Positions 23,771 through 32,182 of a stretch of 35,902 bases of DNA are shown in pieces. Below the pieces are notes generated by a model. That model worked only from the letters and a program-made list of their open reading frames with translations. It searched no databases and had not been told where the DNA came from. Numbering within the stretch: position 1 is the first letter of the stretch; each line of letters opens with the position of its first letter. Position numbers and translations under genes: made by a program. This DNA is from Pseudomonadota bacterium (lineage in GTDB: Bacteria; Pseudomonadota; Alphaproteobacteria; Rhizobiales; Rhizobiaceae). The stretch spans positions 1-35,902 of the forward strand of contig JAEXMK010000160.1 of NCBI GenBank assembly GCA_023444445.1, given 5' to 3'.

Positions 23771-24715
23771 CTAGAGAAAATCCGTCTGCTGTTGGCGTCT
23801 GTCGCCATTGGCGCGGGCAAAGCTGCCCGGAGCGACACCCGTTCTCCTCCGGAAAGCGGTGCTGAATGCGCTGGCGGATTCATAACCGATCTCCTCCGCG
23901 ATATGATCGAGGGACTTTCCCCCGCGCATCAGTGCGTCTCTGGCAAGCGCCATCCGCCAGCGGGCGAGATATTCGATCGGCGCGCAGCCGAGCATTTCAT
24001 TAAAACGCGCTGCGAAGGCCGAGCGCGACATGCCGGCTATCCCGGCGAGTTCCGCCACGGTCCAGTTCGCGCGGATATTGGCGTGCATGGCGGACAATAC
24101 GCGGGCAAGCCCGGGCAAACGCATGCCCTTCACCAGCCCCGCCGGAATTGCCTCGCTGCCCGCGTTCGGCCGGCGCAGCGCTTCGACCAGCAGAACCTCC
24201 AGCATGCGCCGGATGATCAGCTCCTTGCCCGCATCCTCGCGCGCGCATTCCTCCGACAGCAACTCGATCAGGCGCGCCAGCCGGGATGCACCGCCCTCGC
24301 CCGCCGGCACATGGATCAGGTCCGGCATCAGCGACAGCAGAAGTGCCGCATTGACCCGCTCGAACATGAAACTTCCGCCCAGCGCGACAAAATCAGGCTC
24401 CCCTTCCTGTTCCCCATGCCGCACCGCCCGGCCTTGCGGCTCGACCGGAATACAGTCGACGTCGGTATCACTGCAAAGCGAGAAGGCGGGCGTCGCGGGC
24501 AAAAGCAGGAAATCACCCCTCGTCAACCGCAGAGGCTCCCGCCCATCGATCATGACCCAGGCCGCACCGGAAAGCACAACGGCAAAACCCGGCGCGTCAT
24601 AGGCGCGATAACGCACACCCCACCGGCCCCGGCCGGAGATAGGTTTGGAAACGGCGGCGCTCGGCCGCAAGAGATCGATGATATCGCTAAGAGGATCCAC
24701 TGTCTGGACGATCAA
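23771..24715 (-). CDS. AraC-family regulator with cupin sensor domain
   Basis: A 314-residue regulator with an N-terminal cupin (about 25-190; APGFAVVLSGAAWVMI, LTRGDFLLLPATPAF) and a C-terminal double helix-turn-helix (about 205-305; NWTVAELAGIAGMSRSAFAA, then LDHIAEEIGYESASAFSTAF and FRRRTGVAPGSF). This AraC/cupin_6 architecture is common where the protein controls an adjacent divergent oxidoreductase, here the SDR at 24797, about 80 bases away. Effector unknown. Its stop region faces the flavin reductase gene. Confidence 0.9.
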   Translation of the reverse strand: MIVQTVDPLSDIIDLLRPSAAVSKPISGRGRWGVRYRAYDAPGFAVVLSGAAWVMIDGREPLRLTRGDFLLLPATPAFSLCSDTDVDCIPVEPQGRAVRHGEQEGEPDFVALGGSFMFERVNAALLLSLMPDLIHVPAGEGGASRLARLIELLSEECAREDAGKELIIRRMLEVLLVEALRRPNAGSEAIPAGLVKGMRLPGLARVLSAMHANIRANWTVAELAGIAGMSRSAFAARFNEMLGCAPIEYLARWRMALARDALMRGGKSLDHIAEEIGYESASAFSTAFRRRTGVAPGSFARANGDRRQQQTDFL

Positions 24716-24796
24716 TAATAAATTACAGATCCAGAAGCATATATCATCCAGAACACGTCGTCTATGTCAGTTCATATCGAACAATGGAGACTTACG

Positions 24797-25546
24797 ATGA
24801 CCAAGACGATCCTCATCACCGGCACCTCATCGGGCTATGGCAAGGCGACCGCCGAATTTTTCCTCTCGCGTGGCTGGAATGTCGTTGCGACCATGCGGCA
24901 TCCGCATCCCGATCGCTTCGGCGGCAATCACGACCCGCTGCGCGTCCTGCCGCTGGATGTGACGGACGAACAAAGCATCGCGGCCCTGATCGATGCGGCA
25001 GGCCCGGTCGATGTGCTGGTGAACAATGCCGGCATCGGCATGGTCGGCGCTTTCGAAGCAACGCCCATGTCGGCAATCCGCACGATCTTCGACACCAACA
25101 GCTTTGGTGTGATGGCAATGACGCAGGCGATCATTCCGCAGATGCGAAAGCGCCGGTCCGGCGCGATCATCAACGTCACATCCAGCGCCACGCTCGCCTC
25201 CTTTCCGCTCGCCGCCGCCTACACCGCCAGCAAGCAGGCAATCGAAGGTTTCTCCGGTTCGCTTGCCCATGAACTCGGTCATTTCAACATCCGCGTGAAG
25301 CTGGTGGAACCGGGCTATGCGCCGACCACCCGTTTCACGACAAATGCCATCCTGCCGCTGGAAGAGCTGCTGCCGGACGATTACATGGGCTTCGCAGGCC
25401 CAATTCTTGAAGGCTTCGCCAAACCGGCCATGACGACCAGCGAAGGGGATGTCGCCGAAGCGATCTGGAGCGCCGTCCATGATGTGTCCGGCCAACTCCG
25501 CTTTCCCGCAGGCCCCGACGCAATTGCGCTCGCCCGGGCGAAGTGA
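24797..25546 (+). CDS. Short-chain dehydrogenase/reductase
   Basis: A 249-residue NADP-type SDR: TILITGTSSGYGKATAEFF with the cofactor glycines, Arg in ATMRHPHPDR favouring NADP, LVNNAGIG, catalytic Ser in NVTSSATLA and YTASKQA. The C-terminal part (FPAGPDAIALARAK) is as in oxidoreductases paired with AraC regulators. The frame is open 11 codons upstream, but GGAG seven bases before this ATG sets the start. Divergent from the AraC gene and probably controlled by it. Substrate unknown. Confidence 0.9.
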   Translation: MTKTILITGTSSGYGKATAEFFLSRGWNVVATMRHPHPDRFGGNHDPLRVLPLDVTDEQSIAALIDAAGPVDVLVNNAGIGMVGAFEATPMSAIRTIFDTNSFGVMAMTQAIIPQMRKRRSGAIINVTSSATLASFPLAAAYTASKQAIEGFSGSLAHELGHFNIRVKLVEPGYAPTTRFTTNAILPLEELLPDDYMGFAGPILEGFAKPAMTTSEGDVAEAIWSAVHDVSGQLRFPAGPDAIALARAK

Positions 25547-25606
25547 CGCGCGATTGCGGCCTGACCGGACATTACTCGGTTGCGACGTTTCAGCAGTCGA
25601 TATGCA

Positions 25607-25636
25607 GATGGCAGATGCTTCAACACATCTGCCATC
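25607..25636. terminator. Perfect hairpin between convergent SDR and GDPD genes
   Basis: GATGGCAGATG and CATCTGCCATC form a perfect 11-bp stem with an 8-base loop in the 132-base convergent gap. It is followed on the plus strand by GACTTTACC. A bidirectional terminator is the simplest reading. Confidence 0.6.
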
Positions 25637-25678
25637 GACTTTACCAGCACGATGGTGACGGCTCTTCGAGACGCTTGC

Positions 25679-26575
25679 TCATCTTGCCCATGCTCTACCG
25701 GTCGCGCCGGGGGCCGTTTTCAGCCAGCCTGTGAAAGCTTCGACCTCATCCGTCTGGATCGCTCCGACGCCGACCTCGGCGAGAGCGCCCCACACGGCTT
25801 CAGGGTCCTCCAGCGCGCGCGTGTCGTTAAAATCAAGGCAATGGGCGACGTCGAGCGTGTTGATCCAGAGACGGATGTTCTGGCGCTCCATCTCGGCACG
25901 ACCTTCAGCCAGATCGGCTATGTCGGTGAATTTCACCTCGATCATCGGCGCACGCAACGCCTCGATACGGCGCAAATCCTCCGCAAACTTGCCCTTCCGC
26001 ACCGGGAACATCGGCATATGCGGAATCTTGCCGAACCAGTGCGCATCAAGCACCTCGAAACGGGCGGCTTCCGGGTCGATGTCCGTCTTCACGAGCACCT
26101 GATCCTGAATATCGAGCCGCAACACGGTTTCCATGACCAGCGGCAGATCGCGGGCGAATTTGGTGTCGATATTGACGGTGATCCTGCCGCGCGCCTCCTC
26201 CAGCAATTCTTCCAGCGTCGGCACGCACTCATCGGTCACGGTGGCTGCATCACCACCCGCGCCAGCCTTCAGCTTCGCTGCGCGAACCACCTCGAAAGGC
26301 AGCGCGCTCACGGTGCCCTTCCCCGTCGTCGTGCGGTCAAGTGTCCCGTCGTGAATGACGACCAGCCGGCCATCGGCCGTCGCCTGCGTGTCGATTTCGA
26401 TCATCTCGACACCTGCCGCGACCGCAGCGCGGACAGAGGCGAGCGAGTTTTCAGCGGTGGCCGTCCAGAAGCCGCGATGGGCAATGGTCAGGATCGCAGG
26501 GTTGTCGCGCGAGCAGAGTGCAAGCACGTTGCAGGGATTGGAGGCATTTCGGGAGGCGGCAAGGGTTTGATGCAT
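25679..26575 (-). CDS. Glycerophosphodiester phosphodiesterase-like protein
   Basis: A 298-residue TIM-barrel GDPD: IAHRGFW (His33, Arg34), AENSLAS (Glu43), EMIEID (Glu60, Asp62) and VVIHDGTLDRTT (His75) form the metal and acid-base site. The VNIDTKF strand and the C-terminal GVGAIQTDEVEAF are also typical. No signal peptide is evident, so it is probably cytoplasmic; most relatives release sn-glycerol-3-phosphate and an alcohol from glycerophosphodiesters. No SD is seen ahead of the ATG, and about 20 residues precede the barrel, so the real start may be further downstream. Its 5' end faces the ROK gene. Confidence 0.88.
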   Translation of the reverse strand: MHQTLAASRNASNPCNVLALCSRDNPAILTIAHRGFWTATAENSLASVRAAVAAGVEMIEIDTQATADGRLVVIHDGTLDRTTTGKGTVSALPFEVVRAAKLKAGAGGDAATVTDECVPTLEELLEEARGRITVNIDTKFARDLPLVMETVLRLDIQDQVLVKTDIDPEAARFEVLDAHWFGKIPHMPMFPVRKGKFAEDLRRIEALRAPMIEVKFTDIADLAEGRAEMERQNIRLWINTLDVAHCLDFNDTRALEDPEAVWGALAEVGVGAIQTDEVEAFTGWLKTAPGATGRAWAR

Positions 26576-26630
26576 GGGGTCGACTTTCAGGTCTCATGTT
26601 CGGCTAATTTCATCGCCCTCAATTAATACA

Positions 26631-26650
26631 CATAAAGCGTAATATTTATG
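26631..26650. promoter_or_regulatory. Candidate ROK operator upstream of the ROK gene
   Basis: CATAAA (26631-26636) and TTTATG (26645-26650) form an inverted repeat 16 bases before the ROK start. The arms match the core of the longer inverted repeat in the sugar-locus promoter at 29478-29520, suggesting one regulator binds both. Confidence 0.5.
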
Positions 26651-26666
26651 ACAAGGGCCTGGAATA

Positions 26667-27875
26667 ATGTCCCTGCGTACCAATGCCCCATGTTGCCGCC
26701 GCTGCGCGCAGCCGTTATCCAAGGCCATGACAACAGATCAGACGCCGCACCAGACCTTCGACCGCCAACCGCTTGCCAGCGAGAATGAGCGTCTCATACT
26801 GGATATTGTGCGCCGCCACGGCCCCATCGCCCGCGCATCGATCACCGGCCACACCAACCTGACGCAGCAATCCGTGCACCGGCTGATCGAAGGTCTGCAG
26901 GAGCGCGGGCTTCTGCGAACCGGTGCGCCGCTCAAGGGCACGCGCGGCCAGCCGAGCCCCACCATCGAGCTGGTGCCGGAAGCGGCCTATTCGCTCGGCA
27001 TTTCCATCAACACCGACTCCGTGGTGATCTGCATCGCCGATTTCCGCTGCGATGTGATTGTCGAGGAGAAACTGAAAATGCTTCCGGAGGACCGGGAAGA
27101 GACGCTTGCGGCCTTGTCGCTGGCCCTCGAACGGCTGCTTTTGGAACACGGCATTCCGCGCGAGCGCCTGCTTGGGCTCGGCTTTTCCATGTCCGGCTTC
27201 TTCGTGTCGGAAGAGCGCGCCTTCAACGCGCCGGAACCCCTGCGCGACTGGTCGCTGATGGACCTGAAACCGATCCTTGAGAAGCGGTTCCTGCTGCCGG
27301 TCTGGCTGGAAAACAACGCCACCACCGGCGCGATCGGCGAAAGCCTTCGCGGCGTCGGCTCCTGGTGCCAGACCTTCGCCTATCTGTCCTTCAATTACGG
27401 TTTCGGTGGTGGACTGATCCTCGGCGGCCAGCCGTTTCACGGCTTTCATGGCAATGCCGGCGAATTCAGCGGCATATACAGCCCGGATGAATCGTCCAAA
27501 CGGCCGGCCCTGCAATATCTGATCGCTACCCTGCAGAAAAACGGCGTCGACATCCATTCGATCGAACCGCTCTATCAGCAGTTCGATCCCGCCTGGCCGG
27601 GCGTCGAGGAATGGCTGAGCGAGACCATGCCGCAGGTTGACCGGCTGGTAGCGAGCCTGATCGCGGTCCTCGATCCGCAGGCCATCGTCTTCGGCGGACA
27701 ATTGCCGCGTGCGCTCGGCCAGATGATGATCGAACGCACGCATATGCCTTCCCAGCGCGAACACCGTTATGGCGTCGGCCCGAAGGAGGCGAAACTGGTT
27801 CTCAGCGAAACGGTCGGCGACCCCTCCGCAATCGGCGCGGCGCTATTGCCGCTCAGGGTTCGCTATTTCCTGTAG
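26667..27875 (+). CDS. ROK-family transcriptional regulator
   Basis: A protein of up to 402 residues. An N-terminal winged helix (about 35-90; ENERLILDIVRRHGPIARAS, TNLTQQSVHRLIEGLQERGL) is followed by a ROK sugar-kinase-like domain (YSLGISINTDS, LPVWLENNATTGAIGE, FHGNAGEFSGIYS). The cysteine cluster CxCGxxGC that binds zinc in NagC/Mlc-type ROK proteins is missing. A start at 26727 (MTTDQ) is possible; ribosome sites are weak at both. It lies next to the oligosaccharide locus and probably represses it, with sugar release as the signal. Confidence 0.88.
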   Translation: MSLRTNAPCCRRCAQPLSKAMTTDQTPHQTFDRQPLASENERLILDIVRRHGPIARASITGHTNLTQQSVHRLIEGLQERGLLRTGAPLKGTRGQPSPTIELVPEAAYSLGISINTDSVVICIADFRCDVIVEEKLKMLPEDREETLAALSLALERLLLEHGIPRERLLGLGFSMSGFFVSEERAFNAPEPLRDWSLMDLKPILEKRFLLPVWLENNATTGAIGESLRGVGSWCQTFAYLSFNYGFGGGLILGGQPFHGFHGNAGEFSGIYSPDESSKRPALQYLIATLQKNGVDIHSIEPLYQQFDPAWPGVEEWLSETMPQVDRLVASLIAVLDPQAIVFGGQLPRALGQMMIERTHMPSQREHRYGVGPKEAKLVLSETVGDPSAIGAALLPLRVRYFL

Positions 27876-27927
27876 GGCGATCAAATCCACCGATCGCATT
27901 TGCGGCATACCGCATGGCCGGCAGTGA

Positions 27928-27947
27928 GCGCGGCAAATAGGCCGCGC
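27928..27947 (+). terminator. Hairpin terminator after the ROK gene
   Basis: GCGCGGC and GCCGCGC form a perfect 7-bp stem around a 6-base loop (AAATAG), followed by CCTGCAGTATTTT. It is 52 bases past the ROK stop. Confidence 0.6.
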
Positions 27948-27968
27948 CCTGCAGTATTTTGTGCCGGC

Positions 27969-28157
27969 CTATTCAACGACCACCGACAGTGCCGAGCCGG
28001 TATAGACCGGTCGCACCTTCACATTGCCCGCATCGATCGTGGCGAATGTCCCAGTCAGATCATTGGCGGCGATCACATCGAACCGCGTGCTGACAGCCGT
28101 TACGGTCGAATGGCGACCGGCCCGGAGGATCGCTCCGGGCAGATCGATAGTGTTGTC
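27969..28157 (-). pseudogene. Start-less C-terminal remnant of a beta-rich protein
   Basis: The minus strand holds 62 codons between an in-frame TAA (28158-28160) and a TAG, with no ATG start. The residues include TRFDVIAANDLTGTFATID and VKVRPVYTGSALSVVVE. This pattern (FDVI, LTGTFATI, repeat of short strands, then end) resembles the last passenger strands of autotransporter or other large extracellular beta-helix proteins. It looks like the tail of a deleted gene, not a functional one. The alternative is chance, but the codon use and residue pattern read like real coding DNA. Confidence 0.45.
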
Positions 28158-28171
28158 TTAAAGCGGTGCCC

Positions 28172-29452
28172 TTATTTCTTGACCGCAACGGCCTCGTTGA
28201 TCTTGGCGACGTCGTCTTCCAGAACCTTGTAGGTCTGGTCGAGCGTCAGTTCGCCGACAATCAACTGGCTCATGCGCTGGACGATCTGCTGATACATGGC
28301 GCTGCCGCCCTTGGCGCGTTCGAAATCACGCGCAGCCTGCGGCACGTTCTTCTTGTTGTCGAGGAAGACCTGCATCGCCGCCTTGGCGTTTTCGCTCTTC
28401 AGCTTGTATTGCGGATTGGCGATCTCCGCACCCGTCAGGATGACATAGTTCTCGGCGATTTCCCGTTGCACCTTTTCGGAGCCGAGGAATTCGATGAAGT
28501 GCGCCACATCCTCGGGATATTTGGTGCGCTTGAAGCCGACGATTGCCGTGCCACCGGGCATGGCGTAGCAGCCGGCATCGCCGCAGGGGGCATTGATCGC
28601 GGTCCATTCGAAGGTATCGCCGATCTTGTTCTGGAACGGATTGACCATCCAGTTGCCGGCAAGATAGGTCACGACATTGCCGTTGACGAACTCGTCACCC
28701 ATGTTCTTGTACTGCGAACCACCAGCCGCACCCCACATTTCCTTGGGGAAACTGCCATTCTGCGTCCAGGAAAACAGGTCGGCGATATATTTCTTCGCCG
28801 CATCGTCAGGGAAGCTGAACTTGCCGTCCTTCACATAGGTCGAACCGTAAGAGAAGGCGCCGCCGGAGAAGCGATGGCCGGAACGGTCCATGGTGAAGGG
28901 GATCTGCACACCCGTCGCCTTGGCGACGCGGGCGGACGCTTCCACGATCTCGCTGAATTTCGCGGTCGGGCCGGGCAAGGGTACGCCGGCCTGCTCGAAC
29001 AGCGTCTTGTTGACGAAGGGCAGGTTCAGCGTCTGTGACGCCATATAGCCGTTGATCGATTTCGGGTCGTTGATATTGGGCAGGCGAAGCTGGTCGAGGC
29101 TTGCACCATGCAGTTTCGCGAAGGCTTCCGCATCCTTCATGTAAGGACGCATGTCGAGATAATAGGGCGCCAGCTGCCAGTCGGTGATCTTGGCGATGTC
29201 AGGACCCTCGCCCACCGCCAGCTGCACCGGGAGCTGCTTGGAAACGGCATCATAACCCGACGATACGAAGTTGATCTTCACGCCCGGATTGGCCGTCTCG
29301 AATTCCTTGCTGAGCGCGGCCATGCGCTGCACGTAACCCTGGTCGTCATCCGTAAAAAGAAACGTGATCGTGCGGGTCTCAGCCTGGGCGGCGGAAAGAC
29401 CGGCGACGGAGGCAAATACAAGGGCGCTGACCCCCGAAAACAATTTCATCAT
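28172..29452 (-). CDS. Sugar ABC transporter substrate-binding protein
   Basis: A 426-residue family-1 extracellular solute-binding protein. A signal peptide (MMKLFSGVSALVFASVAGLS) ends at AQA before ETRTITFLF. The mature part has YVQRMAALSKEFETANPGVKI, then MGDEFVNGNVVTYLAGNWMV, MPGGTAIVGFKRTKYPEDV and VAHFIEFLG, as in MalE/UgpB-like proteins. It should capture oligosaccharides in the periplasm for the UgpC/permease system encoded on the other strand. The frame extends 41 codons further, but GGGAGG 6 bases before the ATG at 29452 sets the start. It is transcribed divergently from the glycoside-hydrolase operon. Confidence 0.92.
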   Translation of the reverse strand: MMKLFSGVSALVFASVAGLSAAQAETRTITFLFTDDDQGYVQRMAALSKEFETANPGVKINFVSSGYDAVSKQLPVQLAVGEGPDIAKITDWQLAPYYLDMRPYMKDAEAFAKLHGASLDQLRLPNINDPKSINGYMASQTLNLPFVNKTLFEQAGVPLPGPTAKFSEIVEASARVAKATGVQIPFTMDRSGHRFSGGAFSYGSTYVKDGKFSFPDDAAKKYIADLFSWTQNGSFPKEMWGAAGGSQYKNMGDEFVNGNVVTYLAGNWMVNPFQNKIGDTFEWTAINAPCGDAGCYAMPGGTAIVGFKRTKYPEDVAHFIEFLGSEKVQREIAENYVILTGAEIANPQYKLKSENAKAAMQVFLDNKKNVPQAARDFERAKGGSAMYQQIVQRMSQLIVGELTLDQTYKVLEDDVAKINEAVAVKK

Positions 29453-29477
29453 GCTCATCCTCCCAATGAAAACATTT

Positions 29478-29520
29478 TCATAAATCGAATGGAAGCTCCT
29501 CTGCTTAATTCGATTTATGA
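29478..29520. promoter_or_regulatory. 13-bp perfect inverted repeat in the sugar-locus promoter
   Basis: TCATAAATCGAAT (29478-29490) and ATTCGATTTATGA (29508-29520) are exact reverse complements with 17 bases between, so the arms lie three helical turns apart. It sits between the binding-protein gene and the divergent enzyme operon. Its CATAAA core recurs before the ROK gene. Confidence 0.75.
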
Positions 29521-29530
29521 TCTTTTGCGA

Positions 29531-29551
29531 CTTGACAGAATAAACGTCAAG
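29531..29551. promoter_or_regulatory. Second inverted repeat holding facing TTGAC boxes
   Basis: CTTGAC (29531-29536) and GTCAAG (29546-29551) form a dyad. Each arm contains a TTGAC -35-like box, one per strand, so divergent promoters may overlap here. The -10 boxes are not clear. Confidence 0.4.
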
Positions 29552-29646
29552 CTGTTTGTTTTGGCAAAATCGCACAAATCGACGTGAAAATGCGAAGATG
29601 CGTTCGTGAAAATAATTTCATAATTGATCGACGGGAGGCGATCCAT

Positions 29647-32169
29647 ATGACGGATGCAGCATTAGCGGCAAACGCCTCGCAGCCGACCTATCGCGTCGCT
29701 AACGGCGAGACGGTAACGGCCTGGATCGTCTCGGATCTGGTGGAGACATCGTTTCCGGGCACGCCGGCACCGGCAGAGGATCGGGTCAATTACCGCTTTA
29801 TCAACGGTTTCGTTGATGTCGGCGACCTGCCCTGCCGCAAGGCTTTCCATGAGACCATGATCGGCCGCGACATCAAGCCTCACGCGGACTGGCCGGTCTC
29901 ACATCTCAACCTGCCGGGCGCCAATCGCCGCGTTGAATTCACCGGCTTCTGGCATGTTCCCACCCATGTGCAGCGCTGGCTGAAAGGCACGTTCCGCAGC
30001 GATGCGACAAGGCAGGCGCATCTGCGGCTGCGTACCTGCGGCGGCGTGCGCATCTGGGTAAACGGCATCGAACAGCTGCGTTTCGAACCCTTCATCCGCA
30101 ATGTTGAAAGCAGCCGTGACATCACGCTCGATCTGGCGGCCGGCGACAATGACGTGTTGCTGCTCTGCGAGGACCTTGCGGAGCGCGACATCATCTGGTT
30201 CTTCGAGCTTGAGGTCATCGATCCCGTACCGCTGACCGTCGTGCTGCCGGTCCCTCTCGACCGGGAAGAGACGAAACGTCTGGCCGCGCTGGTGCGTGAC
30301 GTGCACCCTGCCCGCGACGTGTTTTCCGGCAGCGCGCTCAAGCTTGGCTTCGGCGCAGCGCCCGCGCACGACCTGCCGGTGCACATCGCGGTCAAAAGCC
30401 ATGGCCATGAGCGCGCCGCACTTGCTGAAGTCGATACCGTGCTGAAGGCCGGGCAGTCCTCGTTGACGATCCCGGAGACGCTTGGCATTGCCGACGGGTA
30501 TCACGGCGTCAGGATCACCCTCGGATCGGGCTCCGGCACTGTCACCCGCGTCATCGATGCCGCCTTCATGCGTGATATCGCGCCGGAAGCATCCACTAGC
30601 GACATCAACGAGCGGAAGAAGGCGGCGCTTTCCTTCAGCGCCCGTTTCGGCGCCTGGCGCATCGGCCGCGCGCTCGCCATGGTCGCCACCGGCAGCGATG
30701 ACATCGAGACGATCAGCGGCATCGTCGATGCGACGCTACATTCCATCGACCGGCGCGAAGATTGCTCGGATTTCATCATGATCCCGCTGCTCTGGCTGGT
30801 ACGCGCCCATAGTGACCGGCTGCCGGCGGACATGCGGGCACGCATCGATGCCTCTATCCTCGGTTATCGCTACTGGGTGGACGAGCCCGGCAATGACGTC
30901 ATGTGGTTCTGGAGCGAGAACCATGTTCTCTGCTTCCATACCAGCCAGCTGCTGGCCGGCGACTACCTGCCGGATGCCGTCTTCACCGCCTCTGGCCGCA
31001 CCGGGCGCGAGCAGACGGCGCTGGCGGCTGAGCGGCTGGAGCGCTGGTTCGACAGCGTCGAGGCGCACGGGCTGGCCGAATGGAATTCGGCCGCCTACTA
31101 TCCGGTCGATTTCATCGGCCTTCTCGCCATCGAACATTGGGCAGGGTCGGAACTTGCCGCACGCGCCCGCCACCAGCTCGATCTCATTTTCGAAATGATC
31201 GCGCTGCATACACTCGGCGGCGTTCCCTCCGGTTCGCAAGGGCGGGCTTATGACAAAGAGCTGCGCGCCGGGCCGCTGACGGAACTGGCGCCCTTTGCTG
31301 AGGTCGCCTTCGGTCAGGGCTGGCTGAACAACGGCGTCGCCTCGCTGCCGATGTTCTGCTGCGGTGATTACCTGCCGCCCGCGCATCTTGCCGCCCTCTC
31401 CCAGCTGGAAAGCGGCCGCATGGTCGAGGCGCGGTATGCACAGGGGCTGGAGCCCGGCAAGCTCGTGCTGTTCAAGAATGAGGCTGCCCAGCTTTCCACC
31501 GTGGTCGATCACAAGACCGGCCGCAAGGGTCACCAGCAGCACGTCATGGACATCAAACTTGCCGGCCACCCGATGGCACGGCTTTGGGTCAATCACCCCG
31601 GTGAGGACGATCCGTGGGGCACCCAGCGCCCTTCCTATTGGGCGGGAAGCGGCATCCTTCCGCGCGTGGCGCAGCACCGCGATCTGGCGATGCTGATCTT
31701 CGACACGGACGATCACCGCAACGACTGGACCCACGCCTATCTCGGCCGCGACGGGCTGGACGAGGTGCTGATGGAAGGCAACTGGCTCATCACCCGTGCC
31801 GGCCGCGGCTTTGCCGCCCTTTACGCGACCAACGGACTTCAACCCATCACCTCTGGCGCCACTGCCAATCGCGAGATCAGATCGCCCGGCCGCCGCGCCG
31901 GCTGGATCGGCGTCATCGGCTGCGGCGATGGGCAGGCCTTCGCCCGTTTCCGCGAGAAAATTCTCGCCTCACAGGTCACCTTCGATGCCGAAAGCCGGCT
32001 GCTCTCGGTCACGCCGCCCGGCGGACCGGACCTCACCCTAACCTGGGACGGCGCCTTCAGCATCGGCGGTCAGGCCATGGCCTTCGACCATGACCAGCCG
32101 CAACCACAAATCACCTTCGACAGCGCCGATCCCGCCTCGGGCGGCGCGGCACGACCCTTCTACTCCTAA
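29647..32169 (+). CDS. Unassigned 840-residue protein, probable carbohydrate-active enzyme
   Basis: No named family recognised. Residues about 60-220 look like a beta-sandwich of the sort found in glycosidases (RVEFTGFWHVPTHVQ; SRDITLDLAAGDNDVLLLC). About 330-620 looks like an alpha-toroid with FWSENHVLCFHTSQLLAG, then EWNSAAYYPVDFIG. About 620-840 is beta-rich and ends KTGRKGHQQHVMDIKLAGHP then RPSYWAGSGILPRVAQ, which recalls the sheet domain of heparinase-like proteins. There is no signal peptide, so it should be cytoplasmic. GGGAGG 8 bases before the ATG sets the start; the frame is open 21 codons more upstream. First gene of the operon with GH105 and GH28, hence probably a cytoplasmic glycosidase or lyase on pectin oligosaccharides. 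Confidence 0.8.
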   Translation: MTDAALAANASQPTYRVANGETVTAWIVSDLVETSFPGTPAPAEDRVNYRFINGFVDVGDLPCRKAFHETMIGRDIKPHADWPVSHLNLPGANRRVEFTGFWHVPTHVQRWLKGTFRSDATRQAHLRLRTCGGVRIWVNGIEQLRFEPFIRNVESSRDITLDLAAGDNDVLLLCEDLAERDIIWFFELEVIDPVPLTVVLPVPLDREETKRLAALVRDVHPARDVFSGSALKLGFGAAPAHDLPVHIAVKSHGHERAALAEVDTVLKAGQSSLTIPETLGIADGYHGVRITLGSGSGTVTRVIDAAFMRDIAPEASTSDINERKKAALSFSARFGAWRIGRALAMVATGSDDIETISGIVDATLHSIDRREDCSDFIMIPLLWLVRAHSDRLPADMRARIDASILGYRYWVDEPGNDVMWFWSENHVLCFHTSQLLAGDYLPDAVFTASGRTGREQTALAAERLERWFDSVEAHGLAEWNSAAYYPVDFIGLLAIEHWAGSELAARARHQLDLIFEMIALHTLGGVPSGSQGRAYDKELRAGPLTELAPFAEVAFGQGWLNNGVASLPMFCCGDYLPPAHLAALSQLESGRMVEARYAQGLEPGKLVLFKNEAAQLSTVVDHKTGRKGHQQHVMDIKLAGHPMARLWVNHPGEDDPWGTQRPSYWAGSGILPRVAQHRDLAMLIFDTDDHRNDWTHAYLGRDGLDEVLMEGNWLITRAGRGFAALYATNGLQPITSGATANREIRSPGRRAGWIGVIGCGDGQAFARFREKILASQVTFDAESRLLSVTPPGGPDLTLTWDGAFSIGGQAMAFDHDQPQPQITFDSADPASGGAARPFYS

Positions 32170-32182
32170 GCGGAATTGACAG

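Noticed and set aside
25580..26626. 348-codon plus-strand frame across the GDPD gene
   Set aside because: The opposite strand carries the GDPD metal-site motifs in order; this is a shadow.
28166..29038. 290-codon plus-strand frame across the sugar-binding protein
   Set aside because: Antisense to a well-supported binding protein with signal peptide and strong ribosome site.
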